From positions 62,001 through 126,000 of the forward strand of contig NZ_JBCFYD010000001.1 in assembly GCF_038594945.1 (NCBI RefSeq): a stretch of 64,000 nucleotides of DNA. The letters run 5' to 3'. The notes below the pieces were generated by a model, which had not been told where the DNA came from, did no database searches, and saw nothing but the letters and a program-made list of their open reading frames with translations. How positions within the stretch are numbered: position 1 is the first letter of the stretch; each line of letters starts with the position of its first letter. This document shows, piece after piece, positions 40,498 to 49,149 of the stretch. A program made the translations under genes and the position numbers. The DNA is from Fodinibius sp. Rm-B-1B1-1 (lineage in GTDB: Bacteria; Bacteroidota; Rhodothermia; Balneolales; Balneolaceae).

Positions 40498-42474
40498 TTA
40501 GTTTTTGATCAGCCATGCACTGTTGCTGAGATCCACCCACCGCTTATATAATTTGTACAGTGACGGAAAATAATCCGCAGAAAAGTTACGCTGATCAATA
40601 TCTATTTGGTACCGATAGTTGAGCTTGCCGGGCTCATGATCGTAACGCTCCATAAATTCAGCGCCCGAAAATTTTATAGTTCGATCCTGATCCACATCTA
40701 CCGAAAAGCCAGGTGGCAAATCGACCGTAAACGATAAATCAAGTTGTTCGGGAGCATCCAGCGTGATGGGCAGATTGCGATCAGGACCCGAAAATGGATT
40801 CTCTGACTGGTATCCTACAATCAACGGCTTATACCGCAAACCATCCGTAAAACTTACCGCGTAATCGTCAATTCGAAACTCTGCCGAAAGGGTTACCGGC
40901 TCTATGTACTGATCAACATTAGAAATCGTCACATCCCTTATTTCCATTTGCGGGTAGCCATCAAACAACGTTTGACGGAGCAAATCGGCATCCGAAACAC
41001 CATCAGCTATTTTCTGCCGGGCTATCTGTGCCGGATATCCCCCTTGCACTGCGTCAACAGTACCCGTCAGCGTTCCATCTTTTTCAAGGCTGGCATCAAT
41101 GTCCACCTGAATATCAAACAAACTTTTATCGGGATTGATATCGAGCCACTCATACGAGTTACGCTTCAATACCAGCCCGCGATTACCATAACTTTCCGTT
41201 GGGATGAGTCCCGGCTGACTGTACGGAAACCCGGCATCCATGAGATGCGTTTGCTCCCCAATTTGTGACTGCACCATCAATCCGTTGAACTGATAAAAGG
41301 AAGGGAAATCCATATTAATTCTTCCCGCTCGGCGGGTAGAAATAAGCACTGGATTAGCTTCAATCCCTGCACCCTGCAACATCGCCACTAATACTTGGTT
41401 GATCGCCGCCTGATCGGCTGGTTCACCAGCTAACACCTCCCCATCTGACATATCACTAACCGAAGTATTGGCACCGGAAAAGTTCACCCGTTCATTAACA
41501 TATCTATAGACTTTATTCTGAACTTCCTGTTGAGAAGTCCCCTCCGTGGCTTGAGCAATCGAATCGCCCACCGCCCGGGCCCGGCGGTGTAACGCTATAC
41601 GCTCCCAGGGATTGGTCTTATCACGAATACGCGCCACAACAACTTCCCAATTATTTTCCAACTCCTGTCGCGGGATACCAAACTCACTTAGCAAAAACTT
41701 AATTTTTCCGCGATAATCATCCAGCGTAGATATATAAGCCTCTTCTTCGACTGCTGATATATCACGGGCCATCCATCGTTCAGTAACAATGGGTGCCGGC
41801 TGCGGAATGGTAAACACTTTGGGCACCGAACTCGTATCGGTATAAACGATATCGTTCTTCAGTGCTCCGTCAAAATTTTCGGTATATGAATCGTAGCGCA
41901 AATACTTGGGATAGGTGATCGTCAGCCTGGCATTTTCAGTCGGTACTTCATGAGACAAATAGAAGTCAGGAAGTTCTTCAATATATCGGCGCTCAATAGT
42001 ATACCGATATTCGATAACGGCCCCATCTTCGACTGCCGGCATGGCAAACTCTTTTACATTGTAGCGCGAGTTAACATTAATCGTCCGAATATCCTGCTCA
42101 GTAACACCCACACGCTGACCCGATGGCAAATAGGTATAGGCCTGCAACGATGTGATACGCTCCATATCATTTTCATAATAATAGGGAATAGCAATGATGG
42201 ATGCCTCTCGCGCAGAAGCATCAAATATCTTTATCCTGATATGATGCTCGAGTACGGCAATGATAGACTCATCAGCATCTCGGAACGACACATCCAGCTC
42301 TTTATTGGTAATTTTATACGGCACGCTATCCGCCTCGGAAACCTGCATCTGAAATAGTGAATCCGGAATAGTCCCAAATTCCGCATCAGGTACTTCTTGA
42401 CCAAAACCGTTACCGATACTGATCAAAAGTACAAAACCAATTGTAGCAGCGAATCGAATCAAGTGAAATGCCAT
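40498..42474 (-). CDS. DUF3857 protein with degenerate transglutaminase-like domain
   Basis: The start at 42474 gives a signal peptide (AFHLIRFAATIGFVLLISIG), ending in GFGQ. The frame extends 17 residues further. The 658-residue protein has an N-terminal DUF3857 beta domain, a transglutaminase-like core, then a C-terminal beta domain. In the core, where catalytic proteins show GxCxDKA and FNH, this protein has GEPADQAA and FNGLMV, so the nucleophile Cys and active His are replaced. Only the DAGF Asp remains. It is likely periplasmic and non-catalytic. A 54-bp gap separates it from pyrC upstream. Confidence 0.8.
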   Translation of the reverse strand: MAFHLIRFAATIGFVLLISIGNGFGQEVPDAEFGTIPDSLFQMQVSEADSVPYKITNKELDVSFRDADESIIAVLEHHIRIKIFDASAREASIIAIPYYYENDMERITSLQAYTYLPSGQRVGVTEQDIRTINVNSRYNVKEFAMPAVEDGAVIEYRYTIERRYIEELPDFYLSHEVPTENARLTITYPKYLRYDSYTENFDGALKNDIVYTDTSSVPKVFTIPQPAPIVTERWMARDISAVEEEAYISTLDDYRGKIKFLLSEFGIPRQELENNWEVVVARIRDKTNPWERIALHRRARAVGDSIAQATEGTSQQEVQNKVYRYVNERVNFSGANTSVSDMSDGEVLAGEPADQAAINQVLVAMLQGAGIEANPVLISTRRAGRINMDFPSFYQFNGLMVQSQIGEQTHLMDAGFPYSQPGLIPTESYGNRGLVLKRNSYEWLDINPDKSLFDIQVDIDASLEKDGTLTGTVDAVQGGYPAQIARQKIADGVSDADLLRQTLFDGYPQMEIRDVTISNVDQYIEPVTLSAEFRIDDYAVSFTDGLRYKPLIVGYQSENPFSGPDRNLPITLDAPEQLDLSFTVDLPPGFSVDVDQDRTIKFSGAEFMERYDHEPGKLNYRYQIDIDQRNFSADYFPSLYKLYKRWVDLSNSAWLIKN

Positions 42475-42528
42475 CAATTTACAGTTAGAACATAATAACG
42501 CATAGCAGGCCGCTTCATTCTCCAAAAA

Positions 42529-43827
42529 TCACAGCTCATTCTCCACGAACCGACCTTTATTATAGATCGCCTCGGCCCGCCCTTTCAGGGTTTCACCCAG
42601 ATAGGGAGAATTCTTGGACTTTGAATGAACCTTCTCCTCATCAAAGATCCACTCCTCATCCACATTAAAAAGCGTAAGGTTCGCTGGTGCGCCTTCTTTT
42701 ATCTCGGGGATATCCAGATTCAAAATCTCCCGCGGCTTTTCTACAAATTTCGTGAGCAGTGCTTCCAGATCAAGCACGTCCGAATCCAGCAACTGCTTTA
42801 CGCTAATGCTCCATGCGGTCTCCAATCCAATAATACCGTTGGGGGCGTAAATAAATTCCACTTCCTTTTCTTCTATGGCATGCGGAGCATGATCAGTACA
42901 AATCGCATCAATAGTGCCGTCAGCCACCCCTTCGATCATCGCGTCTACATCTTCTTGCGTACGCAGCGGGGGATGCATCTTCACGTTCGTATCGAAATCG
43001 CGACGCTCAATTTCTTCGTCCGTCAAATCAAAATGATGGGGACAAACCTCGGTAGTTACATTAATGCCTTTGGCCTTGGCTTGACGAACTAAATCTACCG
43101 CTTTAGCCGTGCTGATATGCGCCACGTGAATATGTCCGCCGGTAAATTCGGCCAGCAAAATATCGCGGGCAATCATCGTCTCTTCGGCAATACCCGGCGT
43201 GCCGTCAATACCCAGTCGCGCCGACACTTTGCCCTCGTGCATATGTCCCGGCCGCGAGAGTTTCAAATCCTCTTCGTGATTAATAATCGGCATCTCCAGC
43301 ATCGAAGAATACTCCAGTGCTACACGCATCAGCTGCGAATTATAAACCGGATCTCCATCATCACTAAAGGCTACCGCACCGCCCTCTTTCATGTCGCCCA
43401 TCTCAGCAATCGACTTGCCTTCGCGCTCCTTCGACACGCAGCCAATAGGATGGACTTCCACGGGCAGCTTCTCCGCCTTTTTCTTGATAAACTCTACCAC
43501 ATCCCGCGTGTGAATGGGAGGATTCGTATTCGGCATACACGCTACTTCCGTAAATCCACCAAAAGCCGCCGCGGCACAACCGGTTTCGATGGTCTCCTTA
43601 TGCTCATAACCGGGCTCACGCAGGTGGACATGCATATCCATCCATCCGCCCGAAACATAGGCACCGTCGGCATCATGGGTTTGCTCGTCATTTTCTTTGG
43701 GATCCAAGTCAGTACCAATTTCCACGATCGTTCCATCGGCAATACGGAGATCAACCTTATCCGAACCGTTAAAATTATCCCCGACAGGTTTTACGTTCTG
43801 AAGCAGTAAATTAGGCGTGTAACTCAT
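42529..43827 (-). CDS. pyrC: Dihydroorotase
   Basis: The 432-residue amidohydrolase has the metal motif HVH in MDMHVHLREPGYEHKET, the PNTNPP substrate loop, and the ICTDHAPHAIEEKE segment with the catalytic Asp. It is a class I, PyrC/multifunctional-type dihydroorotase that cyclises carbamoyl aspartate to dihydroorotate in pyrimidine synthesis. Length and motifs are regular. It is the first gene of a minus-strand group leading into the DUF3857 gene and tsaB. Confidence 0.92.
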   Translation of the reverse strand: MSYTPNLLLQNVKPVGDNFNGSDKVDLRIADGTIVEIGTDLDPKENDEQTHDADGAYVSGGWMDMHVHLREPGYEHKETIETGCAAAAFGGFTEVACMPNTNPPIHTRDVVEFIKKKAEKLPVEVHPIGCVSKEREGKSIAEMGDMKEGGAVAFSDDGDPVYNSQLMRVALEYSSMLEMPIINHEEDLKLSRPGHMHEGKVSARLGIDGTPGIAEETMIARDILLAEFTGGHIHVAHISTAKAVDLVRQAKAKGINVTTEVCPHHFDLTDEEIERRDFDTNVKMHPPLRTQEDVDAMIEGVADGTIDAICTDHAPHAIEEKEVEFIYAPNGIIGLETAWSISVKQLLDSDVLDLEALLTKFVEKPREILNLDIPEIKEGAPANLTLFNVDEEWIFDEEKVHSKSKNSPYLGETLKGRAEAIYNKGRFVENEL

Positions 43828-43870
43828 ACAAACTTTCCGTTATTTTTGGTGATGCTAAATATACAAAAGC

Positions 43871-43925
43871 CACAGATAAACACAGATTAAAATAGCTATC
43901 AGCTTTCAGTTATCAGCAGTCAGCA
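43871..43925. repeat. Degenerate intergenic repeat between pyrC and xseA
   Basis: Two short motifs adjoin: CACAGATAAACACAGATTAA (43871-43890) and a TATCAGCTTTCAGTTATCAGC string (43897-43917). Related strings appear at 50317-50360 (CTGAAAGCTGACC) and 59677-59700 (CAGTTATCAG). They look like eroded copies of widely scattered intergenic repeats. No coding or RNA structure is visible. Confidence 0.4.
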
Positions 43926-43976
43926 AGACTCTTCGTAATAACTGGTCGCCTGAACGCTGCAAACGGACTGCTCAAC

Positions 43977-45170
43977 ATGTCTCAATCAGATCTTTTTACG
44001 CCACAAGTGCTCTCGGTTTCGGAATTAACGGGCGAAATAAAATCCCTATTGGAAGGGAATTTCCTCGATATCAAAGTGGAGGGCGAAGTCAGTAATGCGT
44101 CCACCAGCCGGGCGGGACACACCTACTTTACGATAAAGGATGAAGACGCACAGCTGTCGGCGGTGATCTGGCGGGGCGTAAATCAACGGCTGGGCGTAGA
44201 ATTGGAAGACGGTCAGCAAATTATAGCTGGCGGCGATATCCAGGTATATCCCCCGCACGGAAAATACCAGCTGATTGTGCGATCGGTAGAGCAGGCCGGG
44301 AAGGGAAAGCTGCAAGAGGCCTTTGAAAAGCTCAAGAAAGAACTTAAAGAAGAAGGACTTTTTGATGACGAGCACAAAAAAGCACTGCCGAAATTTCCGT
44401 TTAAAATTGGGGTGATCACTTCGGCAACGGGGGCCGCTTTTCACGATATCCGCGATACGCTCGAACGTCGCTGGCCCGTAGCCGAGGTGCTCCTCCATCA
44501 TGCAAGCGTGCAGGGCGTCAATGCTGCCCCCCAGCTGGTTAAAGCGATCAACTGGTTTTCGGAGCGCCAAAATGTTGATGTGCTCATCGTTGGTCGCGGC
44601 GGCGGATCGCTGGAAGATCTGTGGCCTTTTAATGAGGAGGCGGTCGCCCGCGCCTTGTTCAACTGTAAGGTACCGACCATCAGTGCCGTGGGACACGAGG
44701 TGGATTTCAGCATCTCCGATTTTGTAGCCGATGCCCGCGCTGCCACGCCAACACAGGCTCCTATTATTGCCACGCCCGATATCAACGAGGTACGCATGTT
44801 TGCTGACGACCTGACCACCCGGCTGCATGATATTGTTGAGCAGCGCGTAACCGATCAAAAAGAGCGTATTCAACAGCTTGTGCAATCCCATGCCTTGCAG
44901 GTGGTACAACAAAAGGTGAGTAGCAATCATGAACATGTTAATAACCTGGTTGACCGACTCCGACACCGTCGCGAAGTTCATTTCATGAAAAAACATGATA
45001 AGCTGAAGGAATTACATCATCGATTGGAACTAAAGAATCCCAATGCGGCTCTTGAACAGGGCTATTCCCGCATCTGGCAAGATGACGAGTGGATTCGTTC
45101 TGTTGATGGGTTTGATAGTGATAAGGAGGCTACTATTGAGTGGGGAGATGGGAAGGAAGTAGTTAATTAA
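43977..45170 (+). CDS. xseA: Exodeoxyribonuclease VII large subunit
   Basis: The 397-residue protein has an N-terminal OB fold (SVSELTGEIKSLLEGNFLDI, then HTYFTIKD and VYPPHGKYQL). The catalytic region is marked by VGRGGGSLEDLWPFNEE and SAVGHEVDFSISDFVADARAA is its best-conserved part. A coiled coil runs from about residue 270. With XseB it degrades single-stranded DNA from both ends. No small-subunit gene follows where it usually sits. A diverged copy of its last 100 bp occurs near 45834. Confidence 0.93.
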   Translation: MSQSDLFTPQVLSVSELTGEIKSLLEGNFLDIKVEGEVSNASTSRAGHTYFTIKDEDAQLSAVIWRGVNQRLGVELEDGQQIIAGGDIQVYPPHGKYQLIVRSVEQAGKGKLQEAFEKLKKELKEEGLFDDEHKKALPKFPFKIGVITSATGAAFHDIRDTLERRWPVAEVLLHHASVQGVNAAPQLVKAINWFSERQNVDVLIVGRGGGSLEDLWPFNEEAVARALFNCKVPTISAVGHEVDFSISDFVADARAATPTQAPIIATPDINEVRMFADDLTTRLHDIVEQRVTDQKERIQQLVQSHALQVVQQKVSSNHEHVNNLVDRLRHRREVHFMKKHDKLKELHHRLELKNPNAALEQGYSRIWQDDEWIRSVDGFDSDKEATIEWGDGKEVVN

Positions 45171-45299
45171 TAGCTGTTGTATGTACTGTACCGGTTTTAA
45201 TAATTGGGGGTCTGGGGCAAATCGCAGGAAAACAGTTGGAAAAGCAACAGGCGTTTCAGACTCATACAACTACATTCTTGTTGTAGTCTTAAATGCTAT

Positions 45300-45746
45300 T
45301 TATTTCCGTTTAATCGCAAAGCCTGATATCTCAACACCCTGAACTGTTAATGTACCATTCATTCTTGAGGTAGGAGTTACATCAAAACGAGTTATTGCAT
45401 CAGCCCCCATATTATTCGCTACTTTATAGATTTCGTCAATTGCTTTTTCTACATCAATATCATCTGGGTAGAATTCTTCAACTGTTTTATAACCGTTTGG
45501 ACTATCAGGGGAAGGAACGCGCCGTGTCATTTTTCTAACGGCTGGCCACTGGGTAACTGTAATTAAACCAATTGATTGATAGTCACCATTATATGCTTCT
45601 GGAGTAAATAAAAACCCATCTTCAGTATATTCAGAAAAATCATAGCCTGTTACGTTAATAACTTCATCTCTGGCAGTGGTCTCTGGCCCAGCGCATGCTG
45701 AGGTGATAAAGCCAATGAGTAATAGCGTAAATATAAGTGATCGCAT
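45300..45746 (-). CDS. Predicted lipoprotein of unknown function
   Basis: I start at 45746, which gives a lipoprotein signal (MRSLIFTLLLIGFITSAC) with the lipobox ITSAC. The frame runs 23 residues longer. The 148-residue protein continues with a C-terminal GITVQGVEISGFAIKR-like strand and an IDEIYKVANNMGADAITRF segment resembling the YbjQ/YdgH-like 'heavy-metal-binding' or LPP20-type small folds. I would not assign it. It lies between xseA and the xseA-tail remnant. Confidence 0.6.
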   Translation of the reverse strand: MRSLIFTLLLIGFITSACAGPETTARDEVINVTGYDFSEYTEDGFLFTPEAYNGDYQSIGLITVTQWPAVRKMTRRVPSPDSPNGYKTVEEFYPDDIDVEKAIDEIYKVANNMGADAITRFDVTPTSRMNGTLTVQGVEISGFAIKRK

Positions 45747-45833
45747 CTCTATTGATTTAGTTTGATATTGAATACTGTTGTTAACTAAAGAAAAGAAACT
45801 TATAAATGCGAACACTATGAAATATCCCCTTTA

Positions 45834-45949
45834 GAGCAGGGATATTCTTGATTTCGCAGGATGATGAGTGGGTTCGTTCTGTAGATGCCTTTAACACTGA
45901 CAAGGAAACCACTATTGAATGGGGAGGAAGTAGTTAATAAATAGTTGTT
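45834..45949 (+). pseudogene. Diverged duplicate of the xseA 3' end
   Basis: After GAGCAGGGATATTC, the frame reads QDDEWVRSVDAFNTDKETTIEWGGSS and stops, beside QDDEWIRSVDGFDSDKEATIEWGDGK in xseA. The DNA differs at many third positions and a few conservative amino acids (I to V, G to A, D to N, S to T, A to T). An 8-bp piece before the stop is missing. The match continues through GGAAGTAGTTAAT into the flank. The pattern of mainly silent change implies a copy that was once functional in another background, not a fresh duplicate. Confidence 0.8.
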
Positions 45950-45964
45950 TGAAGTTAAACTTGC

Positions 45965-46016
45965 TTCGTACCTCTGGTGCGAAACATATTCCATTCCGCA
46001 CCGGAGGTACGGAATG
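45965..46016. repeat. Paired REP-like palindromes
   Basis: The first is TTCGTACC-TCT-GGTGCGAA; the second is CATTCCGCACC-GGA-GGTACGGAATG. Each has one mismatch. The right half of the second (TACGGAATGAG) resembles the end of copies A and B (TACGGAACGAG), so these are related members of the same repeat family. Confidence 0.65.
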
Positions 46017-46225
46017 AGTAGTAGGATTGAAGTTTTAGCTAATCAATTCCCCTAAATCCACTCCCCCCGTAAAACGGAGCACCGCAAAGGGGACTTTTAA
46101 TTGATTGCTCGCAAATAATATAAATGAGTTCCTCCTTGGAGAAGGAGGACAGGAGGATTGAATATATTAGCACGTCCAGTCAATCTCCCTAATCCCTCTT
46201 AGAAAAGAGGGACTTTCTTGCCCAT

Positions 46226-46265
46226 TTTACGGTTTTAACAGGACCTTTTGTGTCAAGACAAAAGG
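46226..46265. repeat. TTTACGGTTTTAACA motif with hairpin, second occurrence
   Basis: The 15-mer is identical to 39598-39612. Three bases later a 7-bp stem CCTTTTG/CAAAAGG with loop TGTCAAGA follows, matching the layout at 39768-39793 where the same two parts are 155 bp apart. Confidence 0.6.
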
Positions 46266-46419
46266 GGCATCATATCCGTTGCGCAGGCAGGCTACAAAAC
46301 GATATTTAAAAATTTGTTTGGGTTAGATAAAACAGATTCCATGCAGACTATTAAATAATCTTGTATAATTAGAAAGCAGGTTAAAGCATCTCTAATTCAA
46401 TATTTAACTTTCTACCGAT

Positions 46420-46872
46420 ATGTTTGAGCAATACAGCATTCAAGTCAACTACAAGAATCGTGAGCGAAAAATTCTTAATGCCTTGTTGGCCTTGGGTACT
46501 GGTTGCCTTACGCTCATTTATCCCAACTTTTTGTACCTGATTGCAGGCGGGTACCTTATAGCCTTGGGCGTACTGTTTATGGCCTTCCGTATTTCGCCGA
46601 CCTTGTCTGCCATTCCCATTGTTGCAGGAATTGTAATCTTTATCTTTCCCGAACTTATCCCCGTCACCTTTGCCGCCTTTTTAGGCTTGTTTGGGATTAT
46701 TCTCCTTTTTGGATTTCAGTTTGCTATACTTGGGGTCATCACACTGATTATTGCGTTGCTTATCGTAATGTATCCGGGCTCGATTGCTTATTTGATTGCT
46801 TCCTTTTTACTCATTTATTCAGTTTCAAACCTGATTTACTTTTATCAGGATTGGCGAAATACCTCTCAATAA
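46420..46872 (+). CDS. Multi-TM membrane protein, DUF308/HdeD-like
   Basis: The 150-residue protein consists of four to five hydrophobic segments after a short cytoplasmic N-terminus (MFEQYSIQVNYKNRERK). The repeated 'LLALGTGCLTLIYPNFLYLI' and 'LIIALLIVMYPGSIAYLIAS' helices recall DUF308/HdeD-type proteins. This resemblance is by eye. The gene stands alone between a repeat-rich gap and a convergent small-gene pair. Confidence 0.65.
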   Translation: MFEQYSIQVNYKNRERKILNALLALGTGCLTLIYPNFLYLIAGGYLIALGVLFMAFRISPTLSAIPIVAGIVIFIFPELIPVTFAAFLGLFGIILLFGFQFAILGVITLIIALLIVMYPGSIAYLIASFLLIYSVSNLIYFYQDWRNTSQ

Positions 46873-46903
46873 AAAGGGACAACAAACAACGTCTGCTGTC
46901 CCT
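46871..46903 (-). terminator. Intrinsic terminator of the AhpD-like gene pair
   Basis: On the minus strand, AGGGACA and TGTCCCT pair and are followed by five T. It begins 24 bp past the stop of the 67-residue gene and touches the stop of the convergent membrane protein gene. Confidence 0.65.
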
Positions 46904-46926
46904 GATTGAAAATTATACAACAGGTA

Positions 46927-47130
46927 TCAGGATTTTGCCTCGGGTTTGCTCATCTGTTCCATTTTAGCATCATAACCGGCCAATATCTGTGACAGCTGTT
47001 GTCGTGCTTCCCGGGGCAACTCCCCTTCCGCTCCATCGACCGCCCACCGTGCTGCAGAAACAAGAGCAGCCAGCTCGTAGGTATGCAGCGTAATCCGATA
47101 TGTTGAAGATTTCACCTGTTCAATGTTCAT
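46927..47130 (-). CDS. Small helical protein of unknown function
   Basis: The 67-residue protein (MNIEQVKSSTYRITLHTYEL onward) has a short beta start and two helices. Its start overlaps the stop of the AhpD-like gene by 4 bp (ATGA), a coupling that argues for real expression. I recognise no family. It may be a small partner of the AhpD-like protein. Confidence 0.6.
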   Translation of the reverse strand: MNIEQVKSSTYRITLHTYELAALVSAARWAVDGAEGELPREARQQLSQILAGYDAKMEQMSKPEAKS

Positions 47131-47534
47131 GACTCTGCCGGTGCTTGTTCTTCAATGTGGGTAACGATACGTTCCAGCTCTTCAGAGAACAGATCGAAAT
47201 CTTGTTGCATGCCATTCAGATAAACACTCCAACCTACCGACATCTTTGCATAATGCACCGCCTCCTGGATCTCCTCATCCGTTGCTCCGAAAAGACGAGC
47301 CGCTTCGGTATGGAAAAGGGTGCAATACCGGCATTTTGTTTCAGAATGAATTGCTATCCCCATAAGCTCTTTATACTTATTGGGGATCAGGGTCTCTCCC
47401 AACTCCAGGCGCTTGAAAAGCTGCCATTCATGATTGAAAGAATCATCTGGAATCTTCTTAAAAAAGGTGGGGACGAGTCCGAGCATCTCTTTCATTTCCT
47501 GCTCTACTTGTTCTCTTGGACGAATTTCGGCCAT
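47127..47534 (-). CDS. Carboxymuconolactone decarboxylase / AhpD-like protein
   Basis: I start at 47534, where a strong GGAGG lies 8 bp upstream. The longer frame adds 32 residues. The 135-residue protein carries the AhpD CxxC motif in KCRYCTLFHTEAARL, with the following His, and a helical layout typical of the CMD family. AhpD-type proteins reduce peroxiredoxins or act in antioxidant defence. The substrate is not specified. It is coupled to the small gene downstream. Confidence 0.85.
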   Translation of the reverse strand: MAEIRPREQVEQEMKEMLGLVPTFFKKIPDDSFNHEWQLFKRLELGETLIPNKYKELMGIAIHSETKCRYCTLFHTEAARLFGATDEEIQEAVHYAKMSVGWSVYLNGMQQDFDLFSEELERIVTHIEEQAPAES

Positions 47535-47762
47535 AACTACCTCCGCTTTTGTACTTAGTTTGATATTTACATGAGGTAAGGCCGCCTTATGATCTTCACC
47601 CTCCCTAAAACCTATATGCAATATAAACAACTATTTATAGCAAGAATAAGGGGAAGTATTGCAAAATATTCTCATTACATAGCAACATTCATTCTGTCAG
47701 GTATAACCTATATTCTGTATCGGGTTTATCTTTAATAAGATAATACGACAATTAGCCCTCTG

Positions 47763-48914
47763 CTATTGATCCCCATTTCCTACCTGCGCGGGATAGCAAC
47801 CGAGCACCTTCAACGAGCTGGCTTCTTGCTCTAACTCCTGAAGGGCTACGTTAACTTCGGGATTGGCAATATTTCCTTCGATATCCAGGTAAAACTGGTA
47901 TTTCCACGGTTCATTGGGCTTGGGACGTGATTCGAGTTTGGTCATTCGAATGTCATGTTCATTGATCACATTCAAACATTGAACAAGTGCGCCCTTATCG
48001 TGCGAAGTCACCATCAGCAGCGATGTTTTGCACGGGATCTGTGGATCAACGTCTACCGACTGCGGTCCCACAACCACAAAGCGGGTAAAGTTTTCAGATT
48101 GGTTAGCCAAATCACGCTTTAAAATCTTAAGTCCATAAATATCGGCCGCATAACTTCCCGCAATGGCAGCCTGTGACAAATCACCGTCCTCAAGCACTTT
48201 CTTTGCCGACATCGCCGTATCGATATACGATTCAACCTTGCAATCGTGAAGGGTGGCCAAAAAGTTGCTGCATTGTGCTATAGCCTGTGGGTGCGACATG
48301 ATACGTCGAATACGATCCACAGGAATATCCTCCAACGCCAGCAAACAGTGGATAATGCGGATAGCCTCTTCACCCACAATGTGCAACTTATCATCAGCTA
48401 AGAGATCGTACGTTTCCCGGATGGATCCGGCCGTGGTATTTTCGATGGGCAAAATAGCGTAATCCACCTTTTGTTCTTTTACGGCTTCAGCAGCCTGACG
48501 AAAGGTATCATAGCCAAAACAATCTACCTGGGCATACCGCTCTTCAAAATGGCGGAAAGCAGCCTGATGACTAAATGCTCCATCCGTCCCCTGGTAAGCC
48601 ACTCTAACAGTATCAGCATTCTTCTGTTCATTCTGATGGTCAACCAACGAATGGGTCTGAAACCGTACTGAATGATGAATAATATCTTTAAATAACTGCT
48701 CGGCAAAATAACGATCAAGTCCCACTTCGCGGGCTAATTTCGTTATCTTATCCAGCAGCTCTTCTTCCCGTTCGGTATCGCGGATATTAGATTCATCGTC
48801 AATTTTCAGCTCCGAAACTTCCCGAACCAGCTCTTGGCGTTTGGCCAAGGCTTCAACAATGGTTCTATCAGTTTGATCGAGCAGCTTTCGGATGGATTCA
48901 AGTTTGTCGGCCAT
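47763..48914 (-). CDS. pheA: Bifunctional chorismate mutase / prephenate dehydratase
   Basis: The 383-residue protein has an AroQ-type chorismate mutase N-terminal domain (residues 1 to about 90, KLESIRKLLDQTDRTIVEAL). A prephenate dehydratase domain follows (VAYQGTDGAFSHQAAF, ILPIENTTAGSI, NFTRFVVVG with the catalytic TRF). The C-terminal ACT domain includes LESRPKP, the phenylalanine-feedback site. It makes phenylpyruvate on the path to Phe. No leader-peptide attenuator is seen in the 235 bp before it. Confidence 0.93.
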   Translation of the reverse strand: MADKLESIRKLLDQTDRTIVEALAKRQELVREVSELKIDDESNIRDTEREEELLDKITKLAREVGLDRYFAEQLFKDIIHHSVRFQTHSLVDHQNEQKNADTVRVAYQGTDGAFSHQAAFRHFEERYAQVDCFGYDTFRQAAEAVKEQKVDYAILPIENTTAGSIRETYDLLADDKLHIVGEEAIRIIHCLLALEDIPVDRIRRIMSHPQAIAQCSNFLATLHDCKVESYIDTAMSAKKVLEDGDLSQAAIAGSYAADIYGLKILKRDLANQSENFTRFVVVGPQSVDVDPQIPCKTSLLMVTSHDKGALVQCLNVINEHDIRMTKLESRPKPNEPWKYQFYLDIEGNIANPEVNVALQELEQEASSLKVLGCYPAQVGNGDQ

Positions 48915-49149
48915 CGGCAGTTTCTTTCGTTTGGGTAAATGAATTCAAAGGATATCAGATTCCGGCCTTTTATGAAAGGAGAAAACGAAAATATAATCCT
49001 CATCTTGCCACAATGCTCTGTGTTATGACAGACAGGTTAAACATAACATCCCGACATAGAATCCGTCTTCCCCGAAGCATTTAGTAGTAACACGTTATCA
49101 CTAACTAATTGGCTACGCGCAGGTAAGCTTCGGAACGAGGTAAAGCTTA

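Larger units (their letters stand above)
45747..46419. other. Repeat-rich intergenic region
   Basis: Apart from the xseA-tail remnant, no gene is seen in these 673 bp. It holds two adjacent palindromes (45965-45983 and 45992-46016), a CTCCTT/AAGGAG hairpin (46132-46147), a perfect TCCCTCTT/AAGAGGGA hairpin (46193-46212), the 15-mer TTTACGGTTTTAACA (46226-46240) and a CCTTTTG/CAAAAGG hairpin (46244-46265). Dense small palindromes next to a gene fragment suggest past rearrangement. Confidence 0.7.

Noticed and set aside
43117-43809. 230-codon plus-strand frame inside pyrC
   Set aside because: It is antisense to a clear dihydroorotase, has no family features, and its residues (many His, Arg, Ile) are typical of complement-frame shadows.
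44046-44996. 316-codon minus-strand frame inside xseA
   Set aside because: It is fully antisense to conserved XseA motifs and has no recognisable protein features.
45266-45290. Short inverted repeat (ACTACA/TGTAGT) after xseA
   Set aside because: The stem is short and lacks a T-tract, so it cannot be called a terminator.
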